DNA of 64,000 nt from Hymenobacter tibetensis (GCF_022827545.1 NZ_CP094669.1:3810001-3874000), one strand, 5' to 3'. Numbered from the stretch's first letter, positions 26,756-36,109 are shown. Made by a program: numbers and translations. Notes: generated from the sequence alone by a model not told the origin.

Positions 26756-27784
26756 TTAAAAGTGGTTGAAGCCTTGTGCCCGTAACGGAACCGGCTGGCC
26801 GGATTTGGTGATGAGGTTAGTGCCTTCGCTCTTCTCTACCATGTGGCCGATGATGGTAATATCGGGGTGGTTTTTGATGAGCTGATGGGCAGCAAGCGGA
26901 ACAGTGAAGAGTAATTCGTAGTCTTCCCCGCCGTTGAGCATGCACATGATGGGGTCGAGGTTGAACTCTTCGGCTACTTCCAGGGTGGGGTTGGCAATGG
27001 GCAGGTTTTCCGAGAAAACGCGGGCGCCTGTGCCGCTGGCTTGGCAGAGGTGCAGCACTTCTGAGGCCAATCCGTCGGAAATATCAATCATGCTGGTAGG
27101 AACTACGCCTATCTCGCGCAGTTCATGGATAACGTCCATGCGGGCTTCCGGGCGCAGTTGGCGCTGAAGCACGTAAGGATACTTGCCGAGTTCCGGCTGG
27201 GTTTCGGGGTCGGCTTGCCATGCTTGCTTCTCGCGTTCTAATACTTGTAGGCCAAGGTAGGCGCCACCTAGGTCGCCGGTTACGCATAGCAAATCGTTGG
27301 GGCCGGCACCACCGCGGCGCACTGCTTTGCCGGCTGCCACCTGTCCCAGGGCCGTGATGCTGATGGTGAGGCCGCCGCGGCTGCCGGTGGTGTCGCCGCC
27401 TACTAGGTCTACGTCGTAGGCCTCGCAGGCCAGGCGCATCCCTTCGTACAGTTCTTCCACGGCTTCCACTGAAAAGCGGGCGCCAATGCTCAGCGCCACC
27501 ACAATCTGGGTGGGAATGGCGTTCATGGCGGCCATATCCGACACGTTGACGGCAACGGCTTTGTAGCCTAGGTGCTTAAGCGGGCAGAAGGTCAGGTCGA
27601 AGTGTACTCCCTCCACCAGCATGTCGGTGCTAATTACCATATCGTGGCCGGCTAGCGGCGTCAGGATGGCAGCATCGTCGCCAATACCGAGCTTGGTACT
27701 AGGCTGGCGTAGCGTGATGGTCTGCTGAATGCGGCGGATAAGGCCGAATTCTCCTACGGTATCAAGAGGCGTGACGTCGCTCAT
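26756..27784 (-). CDS. thiL: Thiamine-monophosphate kinase
   Basis: 342 aa from ATG 27784 (MSDVTPLDTVGEFGLIRRI); the longer frame to 27868 has no family support. It phosphorylates thiamine monophosphate to the diphosphate with ATP, the last step of thiamine cofactor synthesis. The PurM/ThiL family motifs are present: GIGDDAA (about 35-41), STDMLVEGVHF, VNVSDMAAM, GGDTTGS, and DISDGLASE near 235. A -7-like element TACCTTTG is on the minus strand at 27866-27873. It stands alone, with no other thiamine genes beside it. Confidence 0.95.
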   Translation of the reverse strand: MSDVTPLDTVGEFGLIRRIQQTITLRQPSTKLGIGDDAAILTPLAGHDMVISTDMLVEGVHFDLTFCPLKHLGYKAVAVNVSDMAAMNAIPTQIVVALSIGARFSVEAVEELYEGMRLACEAYDVDLVGGDTTGSRGGLTISITALGQVAAGKAVRRGGAGPNDLLCVTGDLGGAYLGLQVLEREKQAWQADPETQPELGKYPYVLQRQLRPEARMDVIHELREIGVVPTSMIDISDGLASEVLHLCQASGTGARVFSENLPIANPTLEVAEEFNLDPIMCMLNGGEDYELLFTVPLAAHQLIKNHPDITIIGHMVEKSEGTNLITKSGQPVPLRAQGFNHF

Positions 27785-28154
27785 AAAATCACTGGTTGCA
27801 CTAGTTGAATTAATGCCGCTACTCCGCCTAGCTGGGTAGTGGGTTCGGCTGGGGCAAGCGGGCCGCAAAGGTACACACGCCTGGGATAGGGGTAGCTGGC
27901 TTTAACGGGTTTGAAGGCGCAGCGGCTTTCTACTCGCTCCAAATAGCCACAACGTGCTCTTTTCCGCATGGTTTCACGAGTACCTTCAGCATCGGACATA
28001 TGTACGGGGCACTATCTTGCCGCTCCTTTGCGTTGTTGCGCAGATTAGGGGGCTGAAAACAGATCATCAATGATGTAGCTTCTATACAAGGCTGACCTTG
28101 TTTTCAAGCAGTTCCTCACCTGTTCTACTTCTTCATTTCTTGCTGATTTTATCT
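27785..28154. other. Divergent intergenic region
   Basis: About 370 bases between thiL and the lipoprotein gene. An open minus-strand frame (27781-27999) overlaps the thiL start but has no protein-like pattern. The only element noted is the possible thiL -7 box at 27866-27873. Confidence 0.4.
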
Positions 28155-28751
28155 GTGAAATTCGTGTCCAAACAACCTATCTGGCTGGCCCTACTCTTAT
28201 TTGCTATGGTAGCGGCTTGCAATCGAACCCCTAAAGCATTAGACCCGGCCTCGGCCACCGCCGCCAAACAGCAACTGGAAGTGCTGCGTGATTCAGTGAA
28301 TGTGCGCTGGAATGCCATGATAGCCAGCGACGACGCAAAAATCACGGCTACCAGCCAAATGCTGAATGAGTTGGAACGCTCCCCAGCCGCCGACAAACAG
28401 CAGTTGCAGCAATTGACCCAGGTCAACAACCGCCTGAAGGAGTTACGCTACCGACAGCTCACCATGCAATCCAGCCAAATAGACCGCTATGATGCGGCGC
28501 AGGATTCGCTGCTTGGCGTGTTGCGCAACATAACTTCAGGTTCCAACGGTACGGCTGTCAGCTCCACTGTCCTTAACACGCTGAACACGATTGGGGAGTA
28601 TGACGGGCAAGTGGTAGGCCAACGCGTGCAGTACGACCAGGCCGCCAAGAAATTCAACAATTACATCCAGCTTCACCAAGCTGAACTGCAAAGCTTAGGC
28701 GGCAAATACAAGCAGCTTGCTCCGCTGCCACTATTTGAGCTAACCAATTAG
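28155..28751 (+). CDS. LemA-like lipoprotein
   Basis: 198 aa if the GTG at 28155 is used; a GTG at 28164 and a TTG at 28098 are alternatives, and no ATG precedes the lipobox. The signal KQPIWLALLLFAMVAAC ends in a good lipobox. The mature part is helical: residues about 40-140 recall the LemA helical bundle (VNVRWNAMIASDDA...), and the end has the LemA-like pattern of an aligned Y-D-x-A-x-K-x-F-N-x-Y-I helix followed by PLPLFEL. Membership in LemA is probable, not certain. It is likely anchored to a membrane. It is closed by a hairpin at 28824-28856. Confidence 0.7.
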   Translation: MKFVSKQPIWLALLLFAMVAACNRTPKALDPASATAAKQQLEVLRDSVNVRWNAMIASDDAKITATSQMLNELERSPAADKQQLQQLTQVNNRLKELRYRQLTMQSSQIDRYDAAQDSLLGVLRNITSGSNGTAVSSTVLNTLNTIGEYDGQVVGQRVQYDQAAKKFNNYIQLHQAELQSLGGKYKQLAPLPLFELTN

Positions 28752-28823
28752 GGAGCCAACCCTTCAGAGGCCAGCCTTAGGTAATGCTTGGCATGGCCTG
28801 CTTTGGGTGTTGCTAACAGATCA

Positions 28824-28856
28824 AAACCCAACTCACCTGCCGGTTGAGTTGGGTTT
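28824..28856 (+). terminator. Hairpin terminator after the LemA-like gene
   Basis: 12-bp perfect stem AAACCCAACTCA / TGAGTTGGGTTT (28824-28835 with 28845-28856), loop of 9. A- and T-rich ends suit both strands. Confidence 0.75.
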
Positions 28857-28909
28857 AGCATTTTAAATCACTGTCTGTCAGCGCTAAGAAAAAAACTTGT
28901 TAGTAGCGT

Positions 28910-29025
28910 GCAACCGATATGTCGGTCGGAAGCTCTTCTTTTTAGTGCCAGCAACCCCTGGTGTTGCTGGTTACTGGTTGAGTTGGTTGTGGAAAGGCGA
29001 CCGGAGTTTTCCGGCCGCTTTTTTT
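28910..29025 (+). ncRNA. Candidate short structured RNA ending in an intrinsic terminator
   Basis: Between the terminator of the previous gene and the next coding start lie three hairpins in a row: a small one at 28914-28925 (CCGA/TCGG), one with an 8-bp perfect stem at 28948-28970 (CCAGCAAC/GTTGCTGG), and a stem at 28997-29018 with seven T after it (29019-29025), a classic + strand intrinsic terminator. No gene is upstream to need it, so an independent short transcript is possible. The 5' end and promoter are not identified; an upstream-leader attenuator for the next gene is the other option. Confidence 0.4.
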
Positions 29026-29115
29026 ACGCCCACTATTCACTATTCCATCGGAACAAGCTTGCAACCTATTCTCGCAAGGCAGACTCCTCCTAGTATACTT
29101 AACCATGGGTTACCT

Positions 29116-29478
29116 ATGTCACTACTTTACTATTGGCGCTTTGCCCCGCTAGCAGGGTCTATCTTAACTACGGCCTGCACCATAGAGTGTACAGAGCCCC
29201 GACCCGATAACTGCAGCATTGCAGCCACTATAAAGTATCCTACCTGCTACGTACTGGATTGCCCTTCCCATCCAACCTTGCTTGTCTTGGAAGATAGTGG
29301 AACTGAACTCAGGCCATCAGGACCTGTGTGGGAAAGTTTTAAAGCCCAAACACTAGAAAACGCTCCGCAACGAGTGAAAATAGAATACAAGCCGCTTGCT
29401 ACCCAGCAAGTTTATAGTTGGAAGAACGCCGAAATCTTATGTATCCGCGGGCTAGAAACAACGCCTTCCGGCCTCTAA
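29116..29478 (+). CDS. Small Cys-rich lipoprotein of unknown function
   Basis: 120 aa from ATG 29116. The longer frame from 28897 reads through hairpins and is not used. The signal LLYYWRFAPLAGSILTTAC ends in a plausible lipobox. The mature part has several Cys residues (C-T-I-E-C, N-C-S, T-C-Y, L-D-C, E-I-L-C) that could form disulfides in the periplasm. No family recognised. It is followed by a strong hairpin shared with the convergent M3 peptidase gene. Confidence 0.6.
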   Translation: MSLLYYWRFAPLAGSILTTACTIECTEPRPDNCSIAATIKYPTCYVLDCPSHPTLLVLEDSGTELRPSGPVWESFKAQTLENAPQRVKIEYKPLATQQVYSWKNAEILCIRGLETTPSGL

Positions 29479-29520
29479 TTATACTTACTCGCTTATAGTT
29501 ACTTACTAATAGTTATCTAT

Positions 29521-29566
29521 AAAATAGACGGCCCCAGCAGTTGATACTGCTGGGGCCGTCTATTTT
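29521..29566. terminator. Bidirectional hairpin terminator
   Basis: 20-bp perfect stem (29521-29540 with 29547-29566), 6-base loop, with A-run on the left and T-run on the right. It serves the small lipoprotein gene and the convergent M3 peptidase gene. Confidence 0.9.
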
Positions 29567-29587
29567 TAGTATTTCAGGCAATACCTG

Positions 29588-31333
29588 TTACAGCTTCGCC
29601 ATTTCCTCGCGCACGAAATCAGCGAGAGTACGCAGGTAGTCGGTGCTGAAGTCGAAGCGGATGCCTGCGGCCGCGTATATCTCGCCAATAGGAGCAGTGT
29701 AGCCCAAAGCCAATGCCCGCTTATAGGCTTCAAGACCTTGCTGCGGGTTTTGCCGGTAGTTGCGCCACACGGCAATAGCCCCCAACTGGGCCATAGCGTA
29801 CTCGATGTAGTAGAACGGCACTTCGTAGAGGTGCAGCTGCTTTTGCCACAAGTACGGCTTGAAGCCTTCCAGCCCTTTCCAACTCACGGTGCGCTGGTTG
29901 AACTCATCAAAAATGGCCGTCCAGCACTGGTGACGTTCGTCTTCGGTGTGCTGCGGGTTTTCGTAGATCCAGTGCTGAAATTTGTCGATGGTAGCCACCC
30001 ACGGAAAGGTTTCGAGTACACTTTCCAAGTGGGTCTTTTTGGCGCGGCGCAAGTCTTCGGGGTCGGTGAAGAACACGCCCCAATGGTCCATGCTCATCAG
30101 TTCCATGCTCATAGAGGCCAACTCTGCCACCTCGGACGGTGGGTGCTTGTCGGCGCCCAAGGGCAGGTTACGGGTCAGGAAGGAATGGACGGCGTGGCCA
30201 CCTTCGTGCAGCATAGTTACCACGTCGCGCAAGGAGCTGGTAGCATTCATGAAAATGAACGGCACCCCCGTTTCGTCCAGCGGATAATTGTAGCCGCCCG
30301 GCGCTTTACCCTTGCGCGACTCCAAATCCAGCTGGCCCATATGGCGCATGGTGCGCAAACAGTCGCCGAGGTACGGGTCAAGGTTCTGGAAGACGGTGAT
30401 AGTCTTTTCCAGTAGCTCCTCTCCGGTATCGAAGGGCCGCAGCGGCGACTTACCCGACACGTCCACGTCTAGGTCCCAGGGGCGCAGTTCCGGCAGCCCT
30501 AGGTTTTGCCGACGCTCCAAGTCCAAGTCATCAATCAGCGGCACTACGGTTTCGCGGATAGCTTTATGGAAAGCAAAGCAGTCTTGGGGTGTGTAATCAA
30601 AGCGGCCCAACGCGGCAAACATGTAGTCGCGGAAGTTGCTGAAGCCCGCATTCAGCGCTACCCGGTGGCGCAGAGTCACGAGTTCAGTGAACAGTGTGTC
30701 CAGTGGCTTGGCATCGCGCAGGCGGCGGGCCTGAATAGAGCGGTAGGCTTCCTCGCGCAGGGCGCGGTCGGGGCTTTTGAGGCGGTCGGCCGCGCGAGGC
30801 AGCGTCATTTCCTCGCCGTCGAGCGTTACCGTCATGGCCCCCGCAATGGCGGCGTACTGCTGCTGCTTGGTGCTTATTTCCGTTTTCAGCGGAATATTTT
30901 CCACTCGATAGATTTCCAAGGCCTGACGCACCGAGCGCAAAAACACGCGGTATTTGCGCGGGTCGAGTTCGGGCAGAAAATCCGAACTCATCATCTTCTC
31001 GTTCAGGGCGTGGTCGTGAGGAGCCACGTTGGGCTCAATCTCGCTCACAAAAAATTGGAAAGCAGTGGCGCGTTGCTCGTCCTGGGTGTCGCAGGTCATG
31101 CGAATATAGCGCCACGCCAAGTCTTCACTTAGGGCCGCTTCCAGCTCTGAGCGGTCGAGCAGCCAGCGTTCCAGTTCTGCACCGGACGTAATGGTCCGGT
31201 CGCGCAACTCCACAAAGAAGGGTTCAAGAGCAGCCCAGTTGGTTACGTGGAAGTCCTCGGGCAAGTAATGCCGCGGCGGACGTTGGGTATCGGTGGCCGA
31301 GGCAACAGCAAATTCAGCGGAAGTAGTAGTCAT
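29588..31333 (-). CDS. M3-family oligoendopeptidase
   Basis: 581 aa. Zinc metallopeptidase of the thimet oligopeptidase clan (MA), cleaving short peptides in the cytoplasm. The zinc motif HEGGH is at 376-380 (H376, catalytic E377, H380), and E404 in SEVAELASMSME is the likely third ligand. The length fits the PepF/M3B oligoendopeptidase group. No signal peptide is seen. It lies 173 bases downstream of the reductase gene on the same strand, so it may be co-transcribed but no functional link is obvious. Confidence 0.94.
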   Translation of the reverse strand: MTTTSAEFAVASATDTQRPPRHYLPEDFHVTNWAALEPFFVELRDRTITSGAELERWLLDRSELEAALSEDLAWRYIRMTCDTQDEQRATAFQFFVSEIEPNVAPHDHALNEKMMSSDFLPELDPRKYRVFLRSVRQALEIYRVENIPLKTEISTKQQQYAAIAGAMTVTLDGEEMTLPRAADRLKSPDRALREEAYRSIQARRLRDAKPLDTLFTELVTLRHRVALNAGFSNFRDYMFAALGRFDYTPQDCFAFHKAIRETVVPLIDDLDLERRQNLGLPELRPWDLDVDVSGKSPLRPFDTGEELLEKTITVFQNLDPYLGDCLRTMRHMGQLDLESRKGKAPGGYNYPLDETGVPFIFMNATSSLRDVVTMLHEGGHAVHSFLTRNLPLGADKHPPSEVAELASMSMELMSMDHWGVFFTDPEDLRRAKKTHLESVLETFPWVATIDKFQHWIYENPQHTEDERHQCWTAIFDEFNQRTVSWKGLEGFKPYLWQKQLHLYEVPFYYIEYAMAQLGAIAVWRNYRQNPQQGLEAYKRALALGYTAPIGEIYAAAGIRFDFSTDYLRTLADFVREEMAKL

Positions 31334-31506
31334 AAGTAAATAAGTTACGAGAAAACGCCCGATGAAGTAGCACGGGGTGGTCCAAGAAATTGCCGATGAT
31401 ACCTAGGACCGGTGCTCGCTACACCAAGTGCCATCGGGTGAGTCAGCAAATAAAAGCTAAAAAGCGTACGCACCTTAGAAGCTCAACCAAGCAGCGCATC
31501 AAAGGA

Positions 31507-32616
31507 CTAGTCTATTTCAATTGTAACATCGCTGGTGAGCGGATGGGCTACACATACCAGCACATACCCTTGTTTCATTTCCGAATCGGAGAGGCCCTCC
31601 CGCTCGTCGAGGTGCACCTTGCCCGTGAGGCATTTGCCTCGGCATGCCGTGCAGAGACCCGCTTGGCAGGAATACGGCAAGTCGATATCCTGATCGAGGG
31701 CGGCCTCCAATATGGTTTGGGCGGGCGTTACTTCAAACTGGTATTCCGAGCCTTCATAGTTGACAGTCACGGTGCGGGTTTTTATCTGGCCGTCGTCCTC
31801 ATCCACTGATACGTCGCCGTGGCCGTTGAGCTGCGCGGCGGCTGTTTCCTGGGTTTCGGCAGCGGCCACGAAACTTTCGCGGCGGACGCGGCTGTCGGGT
31901 ACGCCTAGCAGGTCCAGCGCGGCTTTCGCTTCCACCATCATGCCTTCGGGGCCGCAGAGGAAATACTCGGCCTGCGCGGCCGGAAACTGATGGCGCTGCT
32001 CTAAAATACGCAGCAGCGTGGTGCGGTTCAAGCGGCCAACGTGCTGGTGAGCTGCTGTTGGGCCCGTAGGCTGGCTGTACACGTGCTCGACCTGTAAGCG
32101 GCTCGCATACTGGCTTTCCAGCCGCCGCAACTGCTCCCGGAAAATAACCGATTGCTCGTTGCGGTTGCCATACACGAGTAGTACCTGGCTCTGTGGCTCC
32201 TCACGCAACACGGCTTTCAGCATGCTCATCAGCGGGGTGATGCCCGAACCGGCGCCTACCAGCACCAACGAGCGGGCCGACCTCGGATTGGTTTCCAGCA
32301 CAAAATTGCCAAGCGGCGCCATTACCTCCAGTTGCTGGCCCACGCGTACCGTGTCGAGCAGATAGTTGCTGACAAGCCCGCCCGTTACCCGTTTCACCGT
32401 CACCGACAAACGAGGGGCTTCGCTCGGCGTGCTGCTGAGCGAATACGCCCGACGTTCTTTTTTACCACCAGGACCGCAAGGCAGAATCAAAGTCAAAAAC
32501 TGCCCCGCCTTACTAGCTAGTGGCTGGCGGTTGGGGTGTTCGAGGTGAAGGGTAACAGCATCATCAGTTTCCTTGGTGATTTCGACGACGTTCAGTGAAA
32601 GGTACGGTGTGCTCAT
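31507..32616 (-). CDS. PaaE-like ferredoxin-type oxidoreductase
   Basis: 369 aa. Electron-transfer flavoprotein with an FAD domain (about 1-110, RAYSLSSTPSE), an NAD(P) domain (about 110-250, LVGAGSGITPLMSML) and a C-terminal plant-type [2Fe-2S] domain with C317, C322, C325 and C355 (C-x4-C-x2-C-x29-C). This order is that of phenylacetyl-CoA epoxidase reductase PaaE and related oxygenase reductases. No paaABCD or other oxygenase subunit is nearby, so it may serve a desaturase or monooxygenase elsewhere. A linker of about 30 residues separates the NAD and Fe-S domains. Confidence 0.92.
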   Translation of the reverse strand: MSTPYLSLNVVEITKETDDAVTLHLEHPNRQPLASKAGQFLTLILPCGPGGKKERRAYSLSSTPSEAPRLSVTVKRVTGGLVSNYLLDTVRVGQQLEVMAPLGNFVLETNPRSARSLVLVGAGSGITPLMSMLKAVLREEPQSQVLLVYGNRNEQSVIFREQLRRLESQYASRLQVEHVYSQPTGPTAAHQHVGRLNRTTLLRILEQRHQFPAAQAEYFLCGPEGMMVEAKAALDLLGVPDSRVRRESFVAAAETQETAAAQLNGHGDVSVDEDDGQIKTRTVTVNYEGSEYQFEVTPAQTILEAALDQDIDLPYSCQAGLCTACRGKCLTGKVHLDEREGLSDSEMKQGYVLVCVAHPLTSDVTIEID

Positions 32617-32821
32617 TGGGGGCGGAAGGACTGCGAGTCTTGTAACTGGGAAAGTAGGTTGATAACTGTGCCTTACCCCGAAGGGTTTGCACGAGTTGCA
32701 AATTACGGGATTCTATAGCGTATGCCTTAGCTTGCGGCAGCCTCTCTGCCCCTGCGTTCGTATGCAGTGGCTCTTGGCTTCACCCGTTTAGCTCATTCGC
32801 ACACTCTCATTTCAGCTGTAT

Positions 32822-33508
32822 ATGCTCGCCGAACTTCTGGAGCGCCACCAACACGAGTTTCACGCTATCTTACCCGTCGACCTGAACGCCCCCGACGTAG
32901 CTCGACTCGATTTCACCGCCAACAACCCACTAGTCCGCAATGCCGATCTGCGTGATACAGCAGCCTTTGAGGCTTTGGTAGCGCAGCTTCTAGCCGAGCA
33001 AGAGGCCCATATTGGCGTAGGCGGCTACCTAGAAAACCGCGTTATCTACCGCCGTAGCCCCGGTTTGTTCGGCGACCCGGCCGTACCAGCCCGCTCCCTC
33101 CACATGGGCGTAGATGTATGGCTGCGCGCTGGCACGCCCGTTATGGCCCCGCTCGATGCCCTTGTGCATAGTGTACAGGACAACGATAATTTCGGCGACT
33201 ATGGTCCCACCGTCATTTTAGAGCACGAATTAGAAAGCGAAACCTTTTACACGCTCTACGGCCACCTCACTCGTCGCGAAACTGCTCTGCTACGTCCCGG
33301 TATGGTCATCGAGAAGGGCACGATCTTCACGGAAGTAGGGCCCGCTCCCGAAAACGGCGACTGGCCGCCCCACCTGCATTTCCAGGTTATTGCCGATATG
33401 CTAGGCCTCACCGGCGACTTCCCCGGCGTCGTGTTGCCCGCTGAGCAAGAGAAGTGGGCCGCACTCTGCCCTAACCCAAATTTGATTCTGCAAAGCCGCT
33501 GCCTATAA
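32822..33508 (+). CDS. M23 (LytM-type) metallopeptidase without a signal peptide
   Basis: 228 aa. The zinc and catalytic residues of M23 are complete: H94 and D98 (HMGVDVW), H148 (YGHL) and H184/H186 (PPHLHFQ). M23 enzymes normally cut peptidoglycan crosslinks outside the cell, yet this protein has no signal sequence and starts MLAELLERHQHEFHAILPV. Similar leaderless M23 domains occur fused to class III aminotransferases and kinase-like domains in other bacteria, hinting at a cytosolic role on another substrate. It stands alone and is closed by a 24-bp hairpin. Confidence 0.88.
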   Translation: MLAELLERHQHEFHAILPVDLNAPDVARLDFTANNPLVRNADLRDTAAFEALVAQLLAEQEAHIGVGGYLENRVIYRRSPGLFGDPAVPARSLHMGVDVWLRAGTPVMAPLDALVHSVQDNDNFGDYGPTVILEHELESETFYTLYGHLTRRETALLRPGMVIEKGTIFTEVGPAPENGDWPPHLHFQVIADMLGLTGDFPGVVLPAEQEKWAALCPNPNLILQSRCL

Positions 33509-33541
33509 GTTCTGCTACCCAAAGCAGGACGCCTTGCAGGT

Positions 33542-33596
33542 AAACCAAGAACGGGGTACCAATGCCACACTTGCATTGGTACCCCGTTCTTGGTTT
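33542..33596. terminator. Bidirectional hairpin terminator
   Basis: 24-bp perfect stem (33542-33565 with 33573-33596), 7-base loop, ending in TTTT on the + strand. It separates the M23 gene from the convergent permease gene. Confidence 0.88.
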
Positions 33597-33610
33597 TGGT
33601 AGCTGGTGCC

Positions 33611-34822
33611 TTAGTCGAACTTGATGGCAGCCACCGGCTTAATGCGCGAAATGAGGTAGGTTGGAATCAGGACGGCCAGCAAAGAAGTGGCGAAGGTGGC
33701 CACGTTGAGCAGCACAATGATGGCAGGGTCCCAGAAAACGGGCACCCGGTCCATGTAGTAGTTCTCGGGGTCGAGGGGGATGAGGTGGGTGTAGTACTGC
33801 AAGGCGCAGAAGCCCAACCCCACCAGGTTGCCGAACAACATGCCGCGCACCGTTAAGCTCAAGCCTCGATAGAAGAACATACTTCGGATTTGTCGGTCGG
33901 TGGCCCCCACGGCTTTCAGGATACCAATCATGTTGGTGCGCTCCAAAATCATGATGAAAATGGTAGCAACCATGTTGAACGTGGCCACGAAAATGATCAG
34001 CAGCAGGAAGATAACCACGTTGCGGTTAAGCAGTTGCAGCCAATCGAAAAGCTGGGCGTACTGGTCGGTAATCTTGTCGAGCTTAAGGTCGTAGCGCAGA
34101 TTCTCGTACATATCCTCCGCCACCGGGTCGAGGCGGTTGAAATCTTTGAGTACCACTTCCACCCCACCCACCAGTGAGTCGGGCCAGGCATTCAACTCCC
34201 GAATTTGTCGCAAATCCCCTATAACGTATACCTCGTCGAACTCGTCGAGGCCCGTTTGGTAGATGCCGCTGACCCGGAATGGCCGAACTCGGGGCGGGTT
34301 TTGGATGAAATAAAACAAGACCCGGTCTCCTACCTTAAGCCGTAGCTTGTCGGCCACCTTTCGCGAAAGCAACACGTCATTGGAGGCCGAATCGGGGAAG
34401 TTGATGAAGTTGCCCGCCACCAAGTTCTGGCGCATCGGGGAGCGGCTGCCCACTTCCGAAATACCCTTGAGCACCACTCCCAGCACTTCGTCCTGGGTTT
34501 TGATAATGGCCGTCTTGCGAGCAAACGGCTGGGCCGACTTCACCTGGGGAAACCGGTTCAGGTCTTGCACCAGCGCGGGCCCGCTAATGGGCTCAATCTC
34601 GATGGAGTTGTTGGTGTCGTACTTACTAACCGTGAGGTGAGCCCCAAACGAGAAGATTTTGCTTTGTATCTCGTTGCGGAAGCCTTCAAGGATGGAAAAG
34701 GACACGATCATCACCGCCAGCCCGAGGGCAATGCTGATGATGGCTATCTTTGTCACCGACGAAGTAAAAGACCCCGAGTCGGCTCCGTCAATCTTGTGAG
34801 ATATGTACCGCGAGACATTCAC
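33611..34822 (-). CDS. FtsX/LolE-like ABC transporter permease
   Basis: 403 aa. Four transmembrane helices: one near residues 25-47, then a large periplasmic MacB-type domain of about 220 residues, then three helices (about 272-298, 318-345, 365-390). The segment MILERTNMIGILKAVGATDRQIRSMF is the FtsX coupling region. Such permeases, with a LolD-like ATPase, extract lipoproteins or move lipids. No ATPase gene is adjacent. It diverges from the NamZ-family gene with a 48-base gap. Confidence 0.92.
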   Translation of the reverse strand: MNVSRYISHKIDGADSGSFTSSVTKIAIISIALGLAVMIVSFSILEGFRNEIQSKIFSFGAHLTVSKYDTNNSIEIEPISGPALVQDLNRFPQVKSAQPFARKTAIIKTQDEVLGVVLKGISEVGSRSPMRQNLVAGNFINFPDSASNDVLLSRKVADKLRLKVGDRVLFYFIQNPPRVRPFRVSGIYQTGLDEFDEVYVIGDLRQIRELNAWPDSLVGGVEVVLKDFNRLDPVAEDMYENLRYDLKLDKITDQYAQLFDWLQLLNRNVVIFLLLIIFVATFNMVATIFIMILERTNMIGILKAVGATDRQIRSMFFYRGLSLTVRGMLFGNLVGLGFCALQYYTHLIPLDPENYYMDRVPVFWDPAIIVLLNVATFATSLLAVLIPTYLISRIKPVAAIKFD

Positions 34823-34870
34823 TGCCGTAAAGCTACAGGTCTACGGCCAGTTTCCTAGCTTCGTTTCCTG

Positions 34871-36109
34871 ATGCCCCTACCCAACTTCACCTTCTTGCTG
34901 AGTGTGCCCCTGCTGCTGTCGGACTGCTCGAAAGCGCCAGCTGCCACCGCGGTTCCACCCACAGCCGTTGTCTCTTCGGCCCCACAAATAATAACGGACG
35001 CCCCGCCTGCACCTGCCACCTTGCGCGTTGGTGCTGAGCAGTTTGAGCGTTACATTCCCCAGCTCAAAGGCAAGCGGGTAGGCTTGGTAATCAACCAAAC
35101 GGCGCGCGTAGGGCAGGCTTTTTTGGTGGATACGCTACTGGCACTCGGGGCCCCCGTGAAGGTGATTTTTGGGCCCGAACATGGCTTTCGGGGCGAAGCA
35201 GCGGATGGTGCTCTAATTAAAAATGATAAAGACAATCGTAGCGGCTTGCCCGTGCGCTCCTTATACGGCGCCACTAAAAAGCCTACCCCTGCCATGTTGG
35301 CGGACGTGGATGTGCTGATTTTCGATATTCAAGATGTGGGCACGCGCTTCTACACCTACATCAGCACGATGCACTACGTGATGGAAGCGGCCGCCGAGCA
35401 AAACAAGGAAGTCATAGTGCTTGACCGGCCTAACCCCAATGGCTGGTACGTAGACGGACCCGTGATGGAACCCGCCCACAAGTCATTTGTGGGTATGCAC
35501 CCCATTCCGGTGGTGCACGGCCTGACGGTTGGGGAGCTGGCGCAAATGATCAACGGCGAGAAATGGCTGGCCGGCGGCAAGCAATGTCGCCTGACTGTGG
35601 TACCCGTAGCTGGCTATACGCACAGCACCCGCTACCCAGTGCCCGTTGCGCCGTCGCCCAACCTCCCAAATCCGCATTCTGTGGTGCTGTATCCCACTGT
35701 GTGCTTGTTTGAGGGCACTGATGTGAGCGTGGGCCGGGGTACTGGCACGCCGTTCGAGGTAATTGGGTCCCCTACGCAGCCTACTAGCCGCCCGTTCAGC
35801 TTCACGCCCAAGCCCAATGCTGGCTCGCCTACGCCGCCTCAGAACGGCAAGACCTGTTACGGCCTTAATCTGAAGTCTGTTGACAGCCTGGGGTTCTCGT
35901 TGAAATACCTCCTAGACTTCTATCAGCAAAGCAGCGCTAAAGACAAGTTCTTCACCAAGTACTTCGAGCAGCTGAGCGGTACCTCCAGCCTACGTCAGCA
36001 AGTTGTAGCCGGCAAGTCGGAAGCGGAGATTCGGCAGTCGTGGGAGCCGGCTCTGGGGCAGTACAAGGTGATGCGGAAGAAGTATCTGCTGTATCCGGAT
36101 TTCAAGTAA
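34871..36109 (+). CDS. DUF1343 / NamZ-type exo-beta-N-acetylmuramidase-family lipoprotein
   Basis: 412 aa. The signal LLSVPLLLSDC ends in a lipobox (Cys19), then a Pro/Ala-rich linker to about residue 50. The DUF1343 domain follows with its typical motifs: VGLVINQTA, IFGPEHGFRG, PVRSLYG, IFDIQDVGTRFYTYI, LDRPNPNG, and FEGTDVSVGRGT. NamZ members release N-acetylmuramic acid from the non-reducing ends of peptidoglycan fragments, feeding cell-wall recycling. Anchoring at a membrane is implied. Adjacent genes do not include a MurNAc kinase or etherase. Confidence 0.93.
   Translation: MPLPNFTFLLSVPLLLSDCSKAPAATAVPPTAVVSSAPQIITDAPPAPATLRVGAEQFERYIPQLKGKRVGLVINQTARVGQAFLVDTLLALGAPVKVIFGPEHGFRGEAADGALIKNDKDNRSGLPVRSLYGATKKPTPAMLADVDVLIFDIQDVGTRFYTYISTMHYVMEAAAEQNKEVIVLDRPNPNGWYVDGPVMEPAHKSFVGMHPIPVVHGLTVGELAQMINGEKWLAGGKQCRLTVVPVAGYTHSTRYPVPVAPSPNLPNPHSVVLYPTVCLFEGTDVSVGRGTGTPFEVIGSPTQPTSRPFSFTPKPNAGSPTPPQNGKTCYGLNLKSVDSLGFSLKYLLDFYQQSSAKDKFFTKYFEQLSGTSSLRQQVVAGKSEAEIRQSWEPALGQYKVMRKKYLLYPDFK

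Noticed and set aside
27781..27999. Minus-strand frame upstream of thiL
   Set aside because: It overlaps the thiL start and has no protein-like pattern.
28897..29115. N-terminal extension of the small lipoprotein
   Set aside because: The extension spans three hairpins and a T-run terminator; a lipoprotein signal starts at the internal ATG 29116.
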